Below are positions 1 through 8,068 of a stretch of 64,000 nt of DNA, piece by piece. How positions within the stretch are numbered: the first letter of the stretch is position 1; each line of letters begins with the position of its first letter. This DNA is from F23-D06 sp947165685. GTDB lineage: Bacteria > Bacteroidota > Bacteroidia > Bacteroidales > WCHB1-69. The stretch covers positions 1 to 64,000 of the forward strand of contig CAMVBK010000005.1 of the NCBI GenBank assembly GCA_947165685.1, read 5' to 3'. The notes under the pieces were generated by a model, which saw only the letters and a list, made by a program, of their open reading frames with translations, had not been told where the DNA came from and made no database searches. The position numbers and the translations under genes are program-made.

Positions 1-230
1 ATCGTCGCATGAAAAAGAGGATGTGCCAAAACGTGACTTTTGACACACCCTCTTTGTAGTTTAAAAATGGTTTTGATCTTGCTTGAAAAGTCATACAGGC
101 GGCCGTTCATGTTGATGACCTTCAGGCCGGTGTAGTGCTCGTGGCCGGTGAAACCGTATGTCTCCGCGTATCGCGCGTATCTCACGGATAATTCCTCCGG
201 ACCGTAAGTTCGGGTCGGGATTATTTTTCA
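1..230 (-). pseudogene. RHS repeat-associated core fragment, 3' piece
   Basis: Reading the minus strand from about 230 down to 90 gives an open frame containing YGFTGHEHYTGL and INMNGRLYD. These match the core motif of RHS repeat-associated proteins (tyrosine-rich secreted toxins and wall proteins). No start codon, YD repeats or toxin tip are present, and after the LYD motif (position 90) the frame runs into sequence unlike RHS. It is therefore either the end of a gene disrupted at this point or a relic. An imperfect inverted repeat at 13-56 (AAAGAGG...CCTCTTT) lies just beyond and could act as its terminator. The match is from memory of the family motif, not from a search. Confidence 0.5.
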
Positions 231-240
231 ACGATTCCGT

Positions 241-611
241 TACAAAAGTACGATTTATTTGGTTTGCTGCGTGAAATTTGTGGCGTATTATATGAACACT
301 TCTGATATTTGTGTTTTAATCGACCACCGTTCATCGAAAGAGGTCGGATAAGGACAGCGTTTTATATCTTCTATGATATTTTTTATCACAAGGAAGAACT
401 TCATCTGAAAATGCTGCCACTAACCAAGCTGAAGACACACTGTTTGATTTTCGAATTGTTTCATCACAAGTAATAAATGGTATTGTGTCCTTGCTGTTGT
501 TAAAAAGAAGTCTTGTCGTTGTCAAACAATACTGAAACAACAGATGCCATCAGCGCAACCAAGATCCTATTCATACGACAATTGCTTAATACAAAAAAGT
601 ACGCTGAGCCC
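241..611. other. Intergenic stretch without a recognisable gene
   Basis: This AT-rich stretch separates the RHS fragment from the helicase promoter. A 69-codon minus-strand frame (331-540) is open, but it has no ribosome binding site, no recognisable motif and unconvincing composition, so I do not call it a gene. I see no repeats or strong hairpins. Confidence 0.5.
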
Positions 612-642
612 TTGACAACGTACTGATTTTGTTGTATCTTTG
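612..642 (+). promoter_or_regulatory. Bacteroidota-type promoter of the helicase gene
   Basis: TTGAC at 612-616 is followed 18 bp later by TATCTTTG at 635-642, matching the -33 TTG / -7 TAnnTTTG layout of the primary sigma factor of Bacteroidota. The ATG of the helicase lies 46 bp downstream, behind a purine-rich GAAGAAGAG stretch. Confidence 0.6.
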
Positions 643-688
643 CCAACTGAAATGAAAAGGAAAAATATTTGTCACGAAGAAGAGAACC

Positions 689-3163
689 ATGAGTGATCAA
701 AACTTTGTAAATCAAAAACTTAAGTTTGTTGAAGAGTTGGTGGTATATACCAATTCCCACATTTTTCTGACCGGCAAGGCGGGTACGGGGAAGACCACTT
801 TCTTGAAAAGTCTGCCGCAAAAGACCAGCAAGCGGATGGCCGTGGTGGCGCCCACGGGTGTGGCGGCCATCAATGCGGGCGGGCAGACCATCCACTCCTT
901 TTTCCAGCTTCCCTTCGGGCCGCAAATCCCGGAGGACGCTCCGTTGCAGGAAGGACGCGGACGCATGCTTTCGCAATCGCTGAATGTGCAGTTCCAGAAG
1001 ATCCGGAAGACGAAGCTGAAGCTCCTGCGCGGCCTCGAACTGCTCATCATCGATGAAATCAGCATGGTGCGTGCCGATGTGCTGGATGCCGTGGATGCCG
1101 TGCTCCGTCGCGCCCGCCGCTCGTCGCAGCCCTTCGGAGGCGTGCAGCTGCTGATGATCGGGGATGTGCACCAGCTCGCGCCCGTGGCCAAACCCGAAGA
1201 GTGGGAAATCCTCGCCCCCTATTACGACACCACCTATTTCTTCGGTAGCCACGTGCTCCGCAAAACCCCGTATGTGTGTGTCGAACTGGACCATATCTAC
1301 CGCCAGCACGACACGGATTTTATCAATATCCTGAACAAAGTGCGTGACAACCAGATGGATGAGGCCTGTGTCCGAATCCTGAACTCGCGCTATCAACCGG
1401 AGTTTGAGCCGAAAGACGGGGATAGCTATATCACGCTGACCACTCACAACTATCAGGCGGATCATATCAATGAAACGAAATTGAATGCGCTGAAGGGAAG
1501 AAAGCTGGTCTTCGAAGCGGAAATAGAGGGCACTTTCCCGGAAAGCATGTACCCGACCAAGGAAACCTTGGAATTGAAAGTCGGGGCGCAGGTGATGTTC
1601 ATCCGCAACGACCCGAATCCGGAGAAAATGTACTTTAACGGGAAACTCGGTGTTTTGGTTGACTATGATGCCAAAGAAGGGACGGTGGAGGTGCTTTGCG
1701 GGGAGGAGCGTATAAGCGTCGGGAAAACCCTTTGGGCGAACAATGAGTACCGCCTGAACGAGGAAACCCAGAAGGTGGAAGAGGTAGAGATAGGGAGTTT
1801 CGTGCAGATTCCGCTGCGTTTGGCATGGGCGGTCACCATCCATAAAAGCCAGGGTTTGACTTTTGACAAGCTGATTGTGGATGCTGGCAGGGCTTTCGCG
1901 CACGGGCAAGTGTATGTGGCCTTGAGCCGTTGCACTTCGTTGGCCGGGCTGGTGTTGAAGACCCGCTTGTCGGCCAGCGCGTTGGTGAGCGACTACAAAG
2001 TAGATAGTTTTGTGGGCCAGATGCCCGAAAGGGAGCCGTCGAGGGAGAAAGTGGACCTGCTCCGTCATCAGTATGAGCTGGAGAATATGCTGGATTTGAC
2101 TGATTTTCAGCAGATATACCGGGACTTGGGTCGAATTGCCGGACTCGTGGTCGCGCATCGAAAACTCTTCGAGGATGCGTTGGTGCAGGATTTGACCCAT
2201 CGGATGGAACGGCTTCGGGATGAGGTGGTTGAGATAGGAGTCCGGTTCTCCAAGCAGATATGTCGCCAGCACCAAGGAACGGTGTTATGTGAGCAGAATG
2301 AACAACTCCAGGAACGGATAAGGAAGGGGGCCGCTTATTTTCTTGACCAATTGGATTCGATAGTCAATGGAGTCGCCGACCTCCCTTTTAAAACCGACAA
2401 CCAGGCTCTGAACGAGCAGATTACGGAAAGTTTGAAGACTTTGAATGAGGATGTTTCCATCAAAAGAAGTTGCTTGGAGATTTGCAAGACGGGATTCGAT
2501 GTGGGGGAGTACCAAAAGACGAAGTCGGCGGCGGTGCTGAATGCGGAGAAAGCTGAAGGGAAGCCTGTGGCCATCAAAGCCGATACGATGGGGAAGAACC
2601 CGCTGTATGCGGCATTGGCGGCTTGGCGAAGCGAAAAGGCGGATGAGGAAGGGGTGGAGCTGTATCGGATTCTGCCCAATCAGACGCTGCGATCCATAGC
2701 GAAGGAAAAGCCGACCACGTTGCGTGCATTGAAGACTGCGGACGGCATGGGGCCGAAACGTGTGAAGCGCTATGGCGAGGAACTCATCGCGATTGTGCGC
2801 AAGTATGCCGGACCGGTGAGGGAGGAAGAGCCGGAGGTGGCGACGAACATCAAGAAAGGCAGTACGTACCGTCAGACTCGTGATATGGTGGAGAAGGGGA
2901 TGACCGTCGAGGAGATTGCGCGGGAACGCAATTTTGCGGTCAGCACCATCTACGGCCATTTCGCACGCTTGGTCGCCGAGCGCGAATTTGATGCCGACCG
3001 TTTCGTGAGTCCGGAGAAAATAGCGACCATCCGGGATTATTTCGAATCCACCGGCGATTCCTCCCTTGGAAAAGCCCGTGAGGTCTTGGGGGAGGAGGTT
3101 GAGTTTTGGGAATTGCGGATTGTGCTTGCTGAGTTTCAGCGGGACAGGGCAATGGGTGTTTAA
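689..3163 (+). CDS. PIF1-like superfamily 1 helicase with HRDC and helix-turn-helix tail
   Basis: An 824-residue ATP-dependent DNA helicase, presumably cytosolic and acting in DNA repair or replication. Visible motifs are Walker A GKAGTGKTT (29-37), motif Ia PTGVAAINAGG (55-65), Walker B LLIIDEISMV (118-127), the GDVHQLAPV motif (158-166) and, near residue 390, AVTIHKSQGLTFD plus YVALSRC, typical of the PIF1/RecD2 group. The last ~200 residues contain an HRDC-like segment (from about LYAALAAWRSEKA to VKRYGEELIAIV) and then a helix-turn-helix (MTVEEIARE...VSTIYGHFARLV) of the HTH_40 kind. The start is supported by the GAAGAAGAG ribosome site and the promoter at 612-642. The combination is known in Bacteroidota; the exact role is not established from sequence. 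Confidence 0.85.
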   Translation: MSDQNFVNQKLKFVEELVVYTNSHIFLTGKAGTGKTTFLKSLPQKTSKRMAVVAPTGVAAINAGGQTIHSFFQLPFGPQIPEDAPLQEGRGRMLSQSLNVQFQKIRKTKLKLLRGLELLIIDEISMVRADVLDAVDAVLRRARRSSQPFGGVQLLMIGDVHQLAPVAKPEEWEILAPYYDTTYFFGSHVLRKTPYVCVELDHIYRQHDTDFINILNKVRDNQMDEACVRILNSRYQPEFEPKDGDSYITLTTHNYQADHINETKLNALKGRKLVFEAEIEGTFPESMYPTKETLELKVGAQVMFIRNDPNPEKMYFNGKLGVLVDYDAKEGTVEVLCGEERISVGKTLWANNEYRLNEETQKVEEVEIGSFVQIPLRLAWAVTIHKSQGLTFDKLIVDAGRAFAHGQVYVALSRCTSLAGLVLKTRLSASALVSDYKVDSFVGQMPEREPSREKVDLLRHQYELENMLDLTDFQQIYRDLGRIAGLVVAHRKLFEDALVQDLTHRMERLRDEVVEIGVRFSKQICRQHQGTVLCEQNEQLQERIRKGAAYFLDQLDSIVNGVADLPFKTDNQALNEQITESLKTLNEDVSIKRSCLEICKTGFDVGEYQKTKSAAVLNAEKAEGKPVAIKADTMGKNPLYAALAAWRSEKADEEGVELYRILPNQTLRSIAKEKPTTLRALKTADGMGPKRVKRYGEELIAIVRKYAGPVREEEPEVATNIKKGSTYRQTRDMVEKGMTVEEIARERNFAVSTIYGHFARLVAEREFDADRFVSPEKIATIRDYFESTGDSSLGKAREVLGEEVEFWELRIVLAEFQRDRAMGV

Positions 3164-3225
3164 TATGCCCTTGTCCTTTGCCTGTCGTTGGAAATGGCGA
3201 GTGAATATCGGGTCGGTAAAAATGT

Positions 3226-3233
3226 TACTTTTG
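3226..3233 (+). promoter_or_regulatory. -7 element (TACTTTTG) of the DUF308 gene
   Basis: TACTTTTG fits TAnnTTTG and lies 27 bp before the ATG at 3261. No clear -33 TTG is seen at the usual distance. Confidence 0.5.
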
Positions 3234-3260
3234 CCGCGTTAAATTATAAAAATCGTCAAT

Positions 3261-3824
3261 ATGAAGAAAAGTACAAAGATTTGGTTAGCGATTGCTGGTG
3301 TCGCACTCATTGTATTAGGTGTGGTTTGCCTGTGCAAACCTATGGAAACTTTGTTCGCAAGTGCTTGGCTGTTAGGCTGTATTATTTTGATGTCGGGTCT
3401 GTTTACCTTGATTTTTACTTTTAGGACACAGATGTTTCTCCCGAATAGCGGAACCCGTATGCTTTCAGGCCTCTTGCAGATTTTTTTAGGCATTTTCTTC
3501 CTCGCCACCACTCCGGCCGTTGCGGCTTCCTTGCCGTTCGTGTTCGCTTTTTGGGTCATGGTGGAAGGCATCACTTTGATTATTGAGGCCTTCGACTTCA
3601 AGAAGGTGGGCTTCTCCTACTGGTGGTGCATTTGTCTTCTCGGCCTTGTGGCAGCTGGTTTGGGCATCCTCGGCTTTGTTTACCCAAAGGCCGCCGGTAC
3701 AACCCTTTCCGTTCTCATCGGCATTGGTATCATTCTTAACGGTGTGGCTTATCTCGTGGCACTCTTCGGAATCAAGAAGTTCGAGAACCGCTTGAACGAG
3801 TTCAGAGGACAGATTCAGGGATAG
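3261..3824 (+). CDS. DUF308 / HdeD-family membrane protein
   Basis: A 187-residue, very hydrophobic protein with about six membrane segments in three helical pairs, starting KIWLAIAGVALIVLGVVCL. The alternation of short loops and the glycine-rich helices fit the DUF308 (HdeD) family of small inner-membrane proteins, whose E. coli member is linked to acid resistance; the molecular activity is unknown. It is monocistronic. Its stop overlaps the 3' end of the convergent downstream gene by 10 bp (3815-3824), so the two messages are complementary at their ends. Confidence 0.8.
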   Translation: MKKSTKIWLAIAGVALIVLGVVCLCKPMETLFASAWLLGCIILMSGLFTLIFTFRTQMFLPNSGTRMLSGLLQIFLGIFFLATTPAVAASLPFVFAFWVMVEGITLIIEAFDFKKVGFSYWWCICLLGLVAAGLGILGFVYPKAAGTTLSVLIGIGIILNGVAYLVALFGIKKFENRLNEFRGQIQG

Positions 3825-4618
3825 TCTTGGAGATTTGATTTGAAGACAACTTTTTGGTTGTCAATATAATACAATGATTTTTGCTGGATGTGGAACTGTA
3901 CTGCATCCGGCATTTTTATATTTAAAGGCTGAATGGTCATAGGTGTGCTGTCGGTGGGCAAGTTATATATCCACAAGATATTGTCTTTTAGATAGATAAT
4001 GCTGTTTTTCATCAGTTGCATAGCTGTTATTCCGGGAATCGGGATTTCCCGCTCGAAGGTGCCGTAGAAGTCGAAAAGGCAGATGCCGTGCGCGGTGTCC
4101 AGCAAGGCGATGCGGTGTTCGGGCACCACTTGCATATCGGTTGGATGGAACTCTCCAGGGAATGTGACTTGTGAGCGAGACAGTGCATTAAGGCTTAGGT
4201 CAGTGATAATCAGTTCCTGGTTGGCATCGTCGTAAAGCACAATCTGGTTCGGGTTGCCCATGGCTGCGAGACTGATGGTCATCCACGATTTGTCGAAAAG
4301 GTTCATCGGCTTGTCGATAGGGGCTAATTCATTGTTTAGAAGCATGATAATGCCGTTTTCCCGAAAAAAAATCAGAATTTTGGATGCGATACCTGCATCC
4401 ACCCGTGTGATTTCGCCATAGGAGGGGTTGCTGTAGTTCCATCGTTTGTTGCCGTCAACGGTGAACTTGTCGAGGCTTGCGCCGTTTGTGACGAAAAGGT
4501 TCCCTTGAAGGTCGGTGGTCACACTTTCACAAGAGGAGGGCATGAAAAAAAGTCGCTCCTGGGCATTGGTGCAGCCCAGGGCGACTATAAAAGTAATGAT
4601 GATGATGATTTGTCTCAA
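3815..4618 (-). CDS. Exported protein of unknown function, beta-propeller-like
   Basis: 267 residues with an N-terminal hydrophobic signal (MRQIIIIITFIVALGC) followed by TNAQ. Cleavage after NAQ, or lipidation at Cys16, are both possible; the box VALGC is only a fair lipobox. The mature part is rich in repeated short strands of the type 'LFVTNGASLDKFTVDG', 'QIVLYDDANQELIITD' and 'RIALLDTAHGICLFDFYG', which read like blades of a periplasmic beta-propeller. I recognise no catalytic motif. It lies downstream of the FadL-like gene on the same strand, 80 bp away across a tandem repeat, and may be co-transcribed with it. Confidence 0.65.
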   Translation of the reverse strand: MRQIIIIITFIVALGCTNAQERLFFMPSSCESVTTDLQGNLFVTNGASLDKFTVDGNKRWNYSNPSYGEITRVDAGIASKILIFFRENGIIMLLNNELAPIDKPMNLFDKSWMTISLAAMGNPNQIVLYDDANQELIITDLSLNALSRSQVTFPGEFHPTDMQVVPEHRIALLDTAHGICLFDFYGTFEREIPIPGITAMQLMKNSIIYLKDNILWIYNLPTDSTPMTIQPLNIKMPDAVQFHIQQKSLYYIDNQKVVFKSNLQDYP

Positions 4619-4675
4619 GGGTTAGTAGGTTAGTAGGTTAGTAGGTTAGTAGGTTAGTAGGTTAGTAGGTTAGGG
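4619..4675. repeat. Tandem array of the 8-mer GTTAGTAG
   Basis: Six to seven consecutive copies of an 8-bp word (TTAGTAGG) fill the gap between two co-oriented genes. It is the first of at least eleven short-word arrays that occupy intergenic gaps here, each with its own word. Confidence 0.9.
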
Positions 4676-4698
4676 ACGCAAGGTTTGCGACCCCACGC

Positions 4699-6162
4699 TT
4701 AGAATTTGCAACCGATGGTGGCAACGACGTTGTGGGTTTTAGATTTGTAGTTGCAGGGGGTGCCGTAGGCATCGTAGAGCCAGTAGGCGTCTTTGTTCAT
4801 GCGATAGACGTAGGCAAGGTCGGCGAAGAAGACTTTGCCGCGGAAGCCCAGTCCGGCGGAAATGTAGTGCGTGGTGTTGTTGTAGGGGTTGTCGGACAAC
4901 TTGTAGGGAGATGTTTTCAGACGGTAGCCAGCGCGGAGCGCGAATCCTTGGGTGAGATTGACTTCACCGCCCACGCGAACGCTGTGGGCAACGCCGTATT
5001 TGTTGCGGATATTGTCATTCTCCTTGATATAGTCGTAATTGTCATCGTAAAGCGAGGCCATTCCGTAGTTCTGGAACTCGTATTCGGCGGCGAGGAAAGC
5101 GCGCTTGGCGATGAGGAACGAGGCGTTGACGTTGAACTTCAGCGGGGTGGTCAGCGTGAAGGAGTTGATGTTGGTGTAGGCGAGGGGTTGGTTGTTGGGG
5201 AAATGGTCCAAAATGGTTCCATTTGAGAGGCGTGAGACGAATTCGCGGCTGAAGTTGTCCTTGACTCTCCAAAAGTAGGTGGGCGTGTGGAAGGCGGCAC
5301 CGATGCGCACGAAGTCGGCAGGCTGGTAGATGAAGCCCAGTTTCAGGTTGACGCCCGCACCCGAGTTGCGCTGGTCGGAATAGACCGTGTAGTCGCGGAT
5401 ACCCAGGATGTTGTCAGCATCTGCGGGCGACTCGGTGTAGGTGGTCCGCTCCCGGAAGGAGAGGAAGGGGAATCCGAGGGTGGCCCCGATGTAGAGTTTG
5501 TCGTTATAGTTGCCACCGAAAGAGAACACCATCTCGTCGATGGAACCGCTCCGTGTCACAACGGCCTGGTGGTTGAGGTTTTCGCCGGTGAAGTAACTGT
5601 AGTATTGGTCATGCAGGCCAGGGAGCGTGTCGATGACGAAGGTGTACCAAGCCAGCTGAGCATCACCCCGGAGGTTGTTGTAGTCGGTGCCGTTGGCATG
5701 GGGCACAATCATGTCCGCCAATGTGTTGGTCGCTTGAGCGTTGGCGCGGAAAGTCTGGTTGAAGTCCATGAGACGGTTGTACCCGAAGCCGAACTGCCAG
5801 AATTTCCAATCGCTGACAGGGTTAAGACCTTTGGCCAACACGATGCCGGCTTGCGGGACCGTGTATTTGAACTTTTGGGCGGAGCTTTTCTCGTTGTGGT
5901 AGTAGGTGTCGGTGTATCCGAAGGCGAGACCCATCGGGGTGATGGTGACCTCATGGCGTTTGTAGAGGCCGATGGAGGCGGGGTTGGTGCTCAACGCGGA
6001 GAAGTCGCCGCCCGTGGCCCCGAAGGCCCCGCCGGCACCCATGAACCGCGCCGTTCCCAGATAATCGGTCTGAGAGAAAGTGAACGCTTCATAGTCTCCC
6101 TGGGCATTTGCCAAACCGAAGATGCCCATGATTACGATGATGTATGTCGCTATTCTTTTCAT
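4699..6162 (-). CDS. FadL/OmpP1-like outer-membrane beta-barrel protein
   Basis: 487 residues with signal peptide MKRIATYIIVIMGIFGLANA. The mature N-terminus (YLGTARFMGAGGAFGATGG, then SALSTNPASIGLYKR) is the characteristic plug start of FadL/TodX-type proteins in Bacteroidota. Alternating hydrophobic strands and a terminal phenylalanine (GCKF) fit insertion by the BAM machinery. Family members import hydrophobic compounds; in Bacteroidota many are labelled hemin receptor without proof. It is not obviously PorV of the T9SS, whose start motif differs. It follows the Tyr/His/Ser-rich lipoprotein gene by 59 bp and probably shares its promoter. Confidence 0.8.
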   Translation of the reverse strand: MKRIATYIIVIMGIFGLANAQGDYEAFTFSQTDYLGTARFMGAGGAFGATGGDFSALSTNPASIGLYKRHEVTITPMGLAFGYTDTYYHNEKSSAQKFKYTVPQAGIVLAKGLNPVSDWKFWQFGFGYNRLMDFNQTFRANAQATNTLADMIVPHANGTDYNNLRGDAQLAWYTFVIDTLPGLHDQYYSYFTGENLNHQAVVTRSGSIDEMVFSFGGNYNDKLYIGATLGFPFLSFRERTTYTESPADADNILGIRDYTVYSDQRNSGAGVNLKLGFIYQPADFVRIGAAFHTPTYFWRVKDNFSREFVSRLSNGTILDHFPNNQPLAYTNINSFTLTTPLKFNVNASFLIAKRAFLAAEYEFQNYGMASLYDDNYDYIKENDNIRNKYGVAHSVRVGGEVNLTQGFALRAGYRLKTSPYKLSDNPYNNTTHYISAGLGFRGKVFFADLAYVYRMNKDAYWLYDAYGTPCNYKSKTHNVVATIGCKF

Positions 6163-6221
6163 TTTCTTGTGAATTGTGATTGGTGAATTGTGATTGGGGA
6201 ATTGTGAAACTTGAAACTGTC

Positions 6222-7976
6222 TTATCTTCTGCCGCCGCTGTGGGAACCGCCGCCGCTGGAGTGGGAACCGCCGCCGCTGGAGTGGGAACCGCCGCTGTAG
6301 GAACCGCCTCCGCGCGAAGAGCTTCCGCTGTACGAGGATCCGCTGCTGTAACTTGAACGACTGCTCGATGAAGAGCTGTAGCTGGAACGGCTGCTTGACG
6401 GGGAACTGTAGTTAGAACGGCTGCTGCTTGACGGGGAGCTGTAGTTGGAGCGGCTGCTTCTTGACGGGGAGCTGTAGCTGGAACGGCTGCTTGACGGAGA
6501 ACTGTAGTTGGAGCGGCTGCTTGAAGGGGTGTTGTAGTTGGAACGGCTACTGCTCGAAGGAGTGTTGTAGTTGGAACGGCTGCTCGAAGGAGTGTTGTAG
6601 TTTCTTGAAGATGAGGAGGTTGCAGGTCTGCTTGTAGAGGGGACGGTGCGGGTGACGGTTCTGCTGTTGCCGCTGGCATTAGCAGGTCTGGCCGTTGTGG
6701 AAGAGGGAGTTACGACGGTGCGAGTCACGGTTCTTGACGGACGAGTGCCCGTAGTGTTGTTCGTGGCAGGTCTGCTGATGGTGTTCGTGTTTGTCCGGGA
6801 AGTGGTGACCGTGTTGGTTGAGGCAGGTCTGGTGACCGTGTTGGTTGAGGCAGGTCTGGTGATCGTGGTGGTGCCATTCGTGACGGGCACGTTGGTGCGT
6901 GCAGTGGAGGTGGAGGGACTCACGGTTTTGCTATCGCTCGTAGCGGGTCTTACCGTGGAACTGCCCGTGTTCGTGGGTTGTGCGGAAATGTTGGTCGTGG
7001 GTCTCACGTTGTTGTTGACATCGGCGCGGGCACCGGTGACCATTTTCCCAGCAGTGGTGGGCGTGGTGGAGGTGGCGCTGTTGTTGCTGATGTTGTTGGA
7101 AGAGCTTCCGGCTCCGGTGGTGCCTGCGACAAGATTGTCGTAACGTTGGTTGAAGGCCACCGGTGAAGACGTTACCGAGTAGTGGTTGTTGGTTTCGCCA
7201 TTGCCGTAGCCGTGTGCGCCAGCTATGGCGTCAGGGCGTTCGCCCCGGTCGTTGCCATTGTTGGGGTTGCCCACGGAAGGTCCGATATTGTTGCGGTGAC
7301 CATAGTAATAGCTGTTGTTATGGTCGTGGTGGTTGTGGTAGTAGTCGATGGGGGCGTAGCCGTGGTGATGGTGGTGGTGCCACGGGCCATGACAGGCGTA
7401 GTGAGGACCGCACCAGCCCCAGCCGTAGCGCCAGCCGTAGTCATACCAGCAAGGGGAGTAGTAGTAAGGACGGTAGTAGCCGGGCCACCACCAGTTATAG
7501 CCCATGTAAATGCTTATCCCCCAGCTGGCCGGTTGATAGTCATACCAGTACATGTTGGTGAAGAATGGGTCGTAGTAGCCCCAGCCGACATAGACGTTGG
7601 TGTGGAACCGGCGGATGCGCGAGGCGTAGGCATAGTCGTAATAATCGTCGGGATCATAGTTGCCGGAGGTGGCGACAGGGGCGGACGTCGAGTCATCGAC
7701 AACCTCCATGTAGGTGGTGACCACCGGCTCTGTGCTGCCTGGATAGTAGGTCAGCGTGCGGAGCAGGTTGCCGTTTTCATCGGTCTCGTAAATGATGGAA
7801 TCGGCCTCCACGGCAGGCTTTGCAGCTGTCGTCTGTGTGGGAACAGACTTCGCGGTTTGTGCCACTTTTTCGCCCGAGGATGAATAAATGTCATCGTAGT
7901 AGGCGAAGTTTGCTGTTGAACAGGCTGATAACAAGCCGGTTACTACGCTTAGAACGATTAAAATTTGTTTCTTCAT
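6222..7976 (-). CDS. Low-complexity lipoprotein rich in Tyr/Trp/His with Ser-Tyr repeats
   Basis: 584 residues with a lipoprotein signal (lipobox LLSAC, Cys19). Three zones follow: an ordered N-terminal part to about residue 125; a Tyr/Trp/Gly/His-rich zone (about 125-225) containing six consecutive histidines at 200-205; and a long Ser/Thr/Pro/Asn-rich stalk. The stalk ends in about ten imperfect repeats of the type SRSNYSSPSSS and then a Gly-Ser-His tail (SHSSGGG three times). This looks like a surface-exposed, flexible, possibly cross-linkable or metal-binding lipoprotein. I know of no assigned function. It is transcribed divergently from proS and probably leads an operon with the FadL-like gene. 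DNA repeats encoding the stalk may allow length variation. Confidence 0.75.
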   Translation of the reverse strand: MKKQILIVLSVVTGLLSACSTANFAYYDDIYSSSGEKVAQTAKSVPTQTTAAKPAVEADSIIYETDENGNLLRTLTYYPGSTEPVVTTYMEVVDDSTSAPVATSGNYDPDDYYDYAYASRIRRFHTNVYVGWGYYDPFFTNMYWYDYQPASWGISIYMGYNWWWPGYYRPYYYSPCWYDYGWRYGWGWCGPHYACHGPWHHHHHHGYAPIDYYHNHHDHNNSYYYGHRNNIGPSVGNPNNGNDRGERPDAIAGAHGYGNGETNNHYSVTSSPVAFNQRYDNLVAGTTGAGSSSNNISNNSATSTTPTTAGKMVTGARADVNNNVRPTTNISAQPTNTGSSTVRPATSDSKTVSPSTSTARTNVPVTNGTTTITRPASTNTVTRPASTNTVTTSRTNTNTISRPATNNTTGTRPSRTVTRTVVTPSSTTARPANASGNSRTVTRTVPSTSRPATSSSSRNYNTPSSSRSNYNTPSSSSRSNYNTPSSSRSNYSSPSSSRSSYSSPSRSSRSNYSSPSSSSRSNYSSPSSSRSSYSSSSSSRSSYSSGSSYSGSSSRGGGSYSGGSHSSGGGSHSSGGGSHSGGRR

Positions 7977-8002
7977 AATGTCCTCCTTATCTCTTATTTT
8001 TT

Positions 8003-8010
8003 TATTTTTG
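8003..8010 (+). promoter_or_regulatory. -7 element (TATTTTTG) of proS
   Basis: TATTTTTG lies 58 bp before the proS ATG. It sits 23 bp from the opposite-facing element at 8034-8041, so the divergent promoters overlap. Confidence 0.5.
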
Positions 8011-8033
8011 CACCTTAATTTTCAAATAGACGG

Positions 8034-8041
8034 CAAAAGTA
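8034..8041 (-). promoter_or_regulatory. -7 element (TACTTTTG) of the lipoprotein/FadL-like operon
   Basis: On the minus strand the bases read TACTTTTG, 57 bp upstream of the lipoprotein ATG (7976). It faces away from proS. Confidence 0.5.
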
Positions 8042-8068
8042 CTAAAAAGTTAATTTATATAAGAGTTT

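Noticed and set aside
331..540. 69-codon minus-strand frame in the first intergenic gap
   Set aside because: No ribosome site, no promoter and no recognisable composition or motif.
500..2275. 591-codon antisense frame opposite the helicase
   Set aside because: No family motif and no ribosome site; the sense strand has clear helicase motifs across the same stretch.
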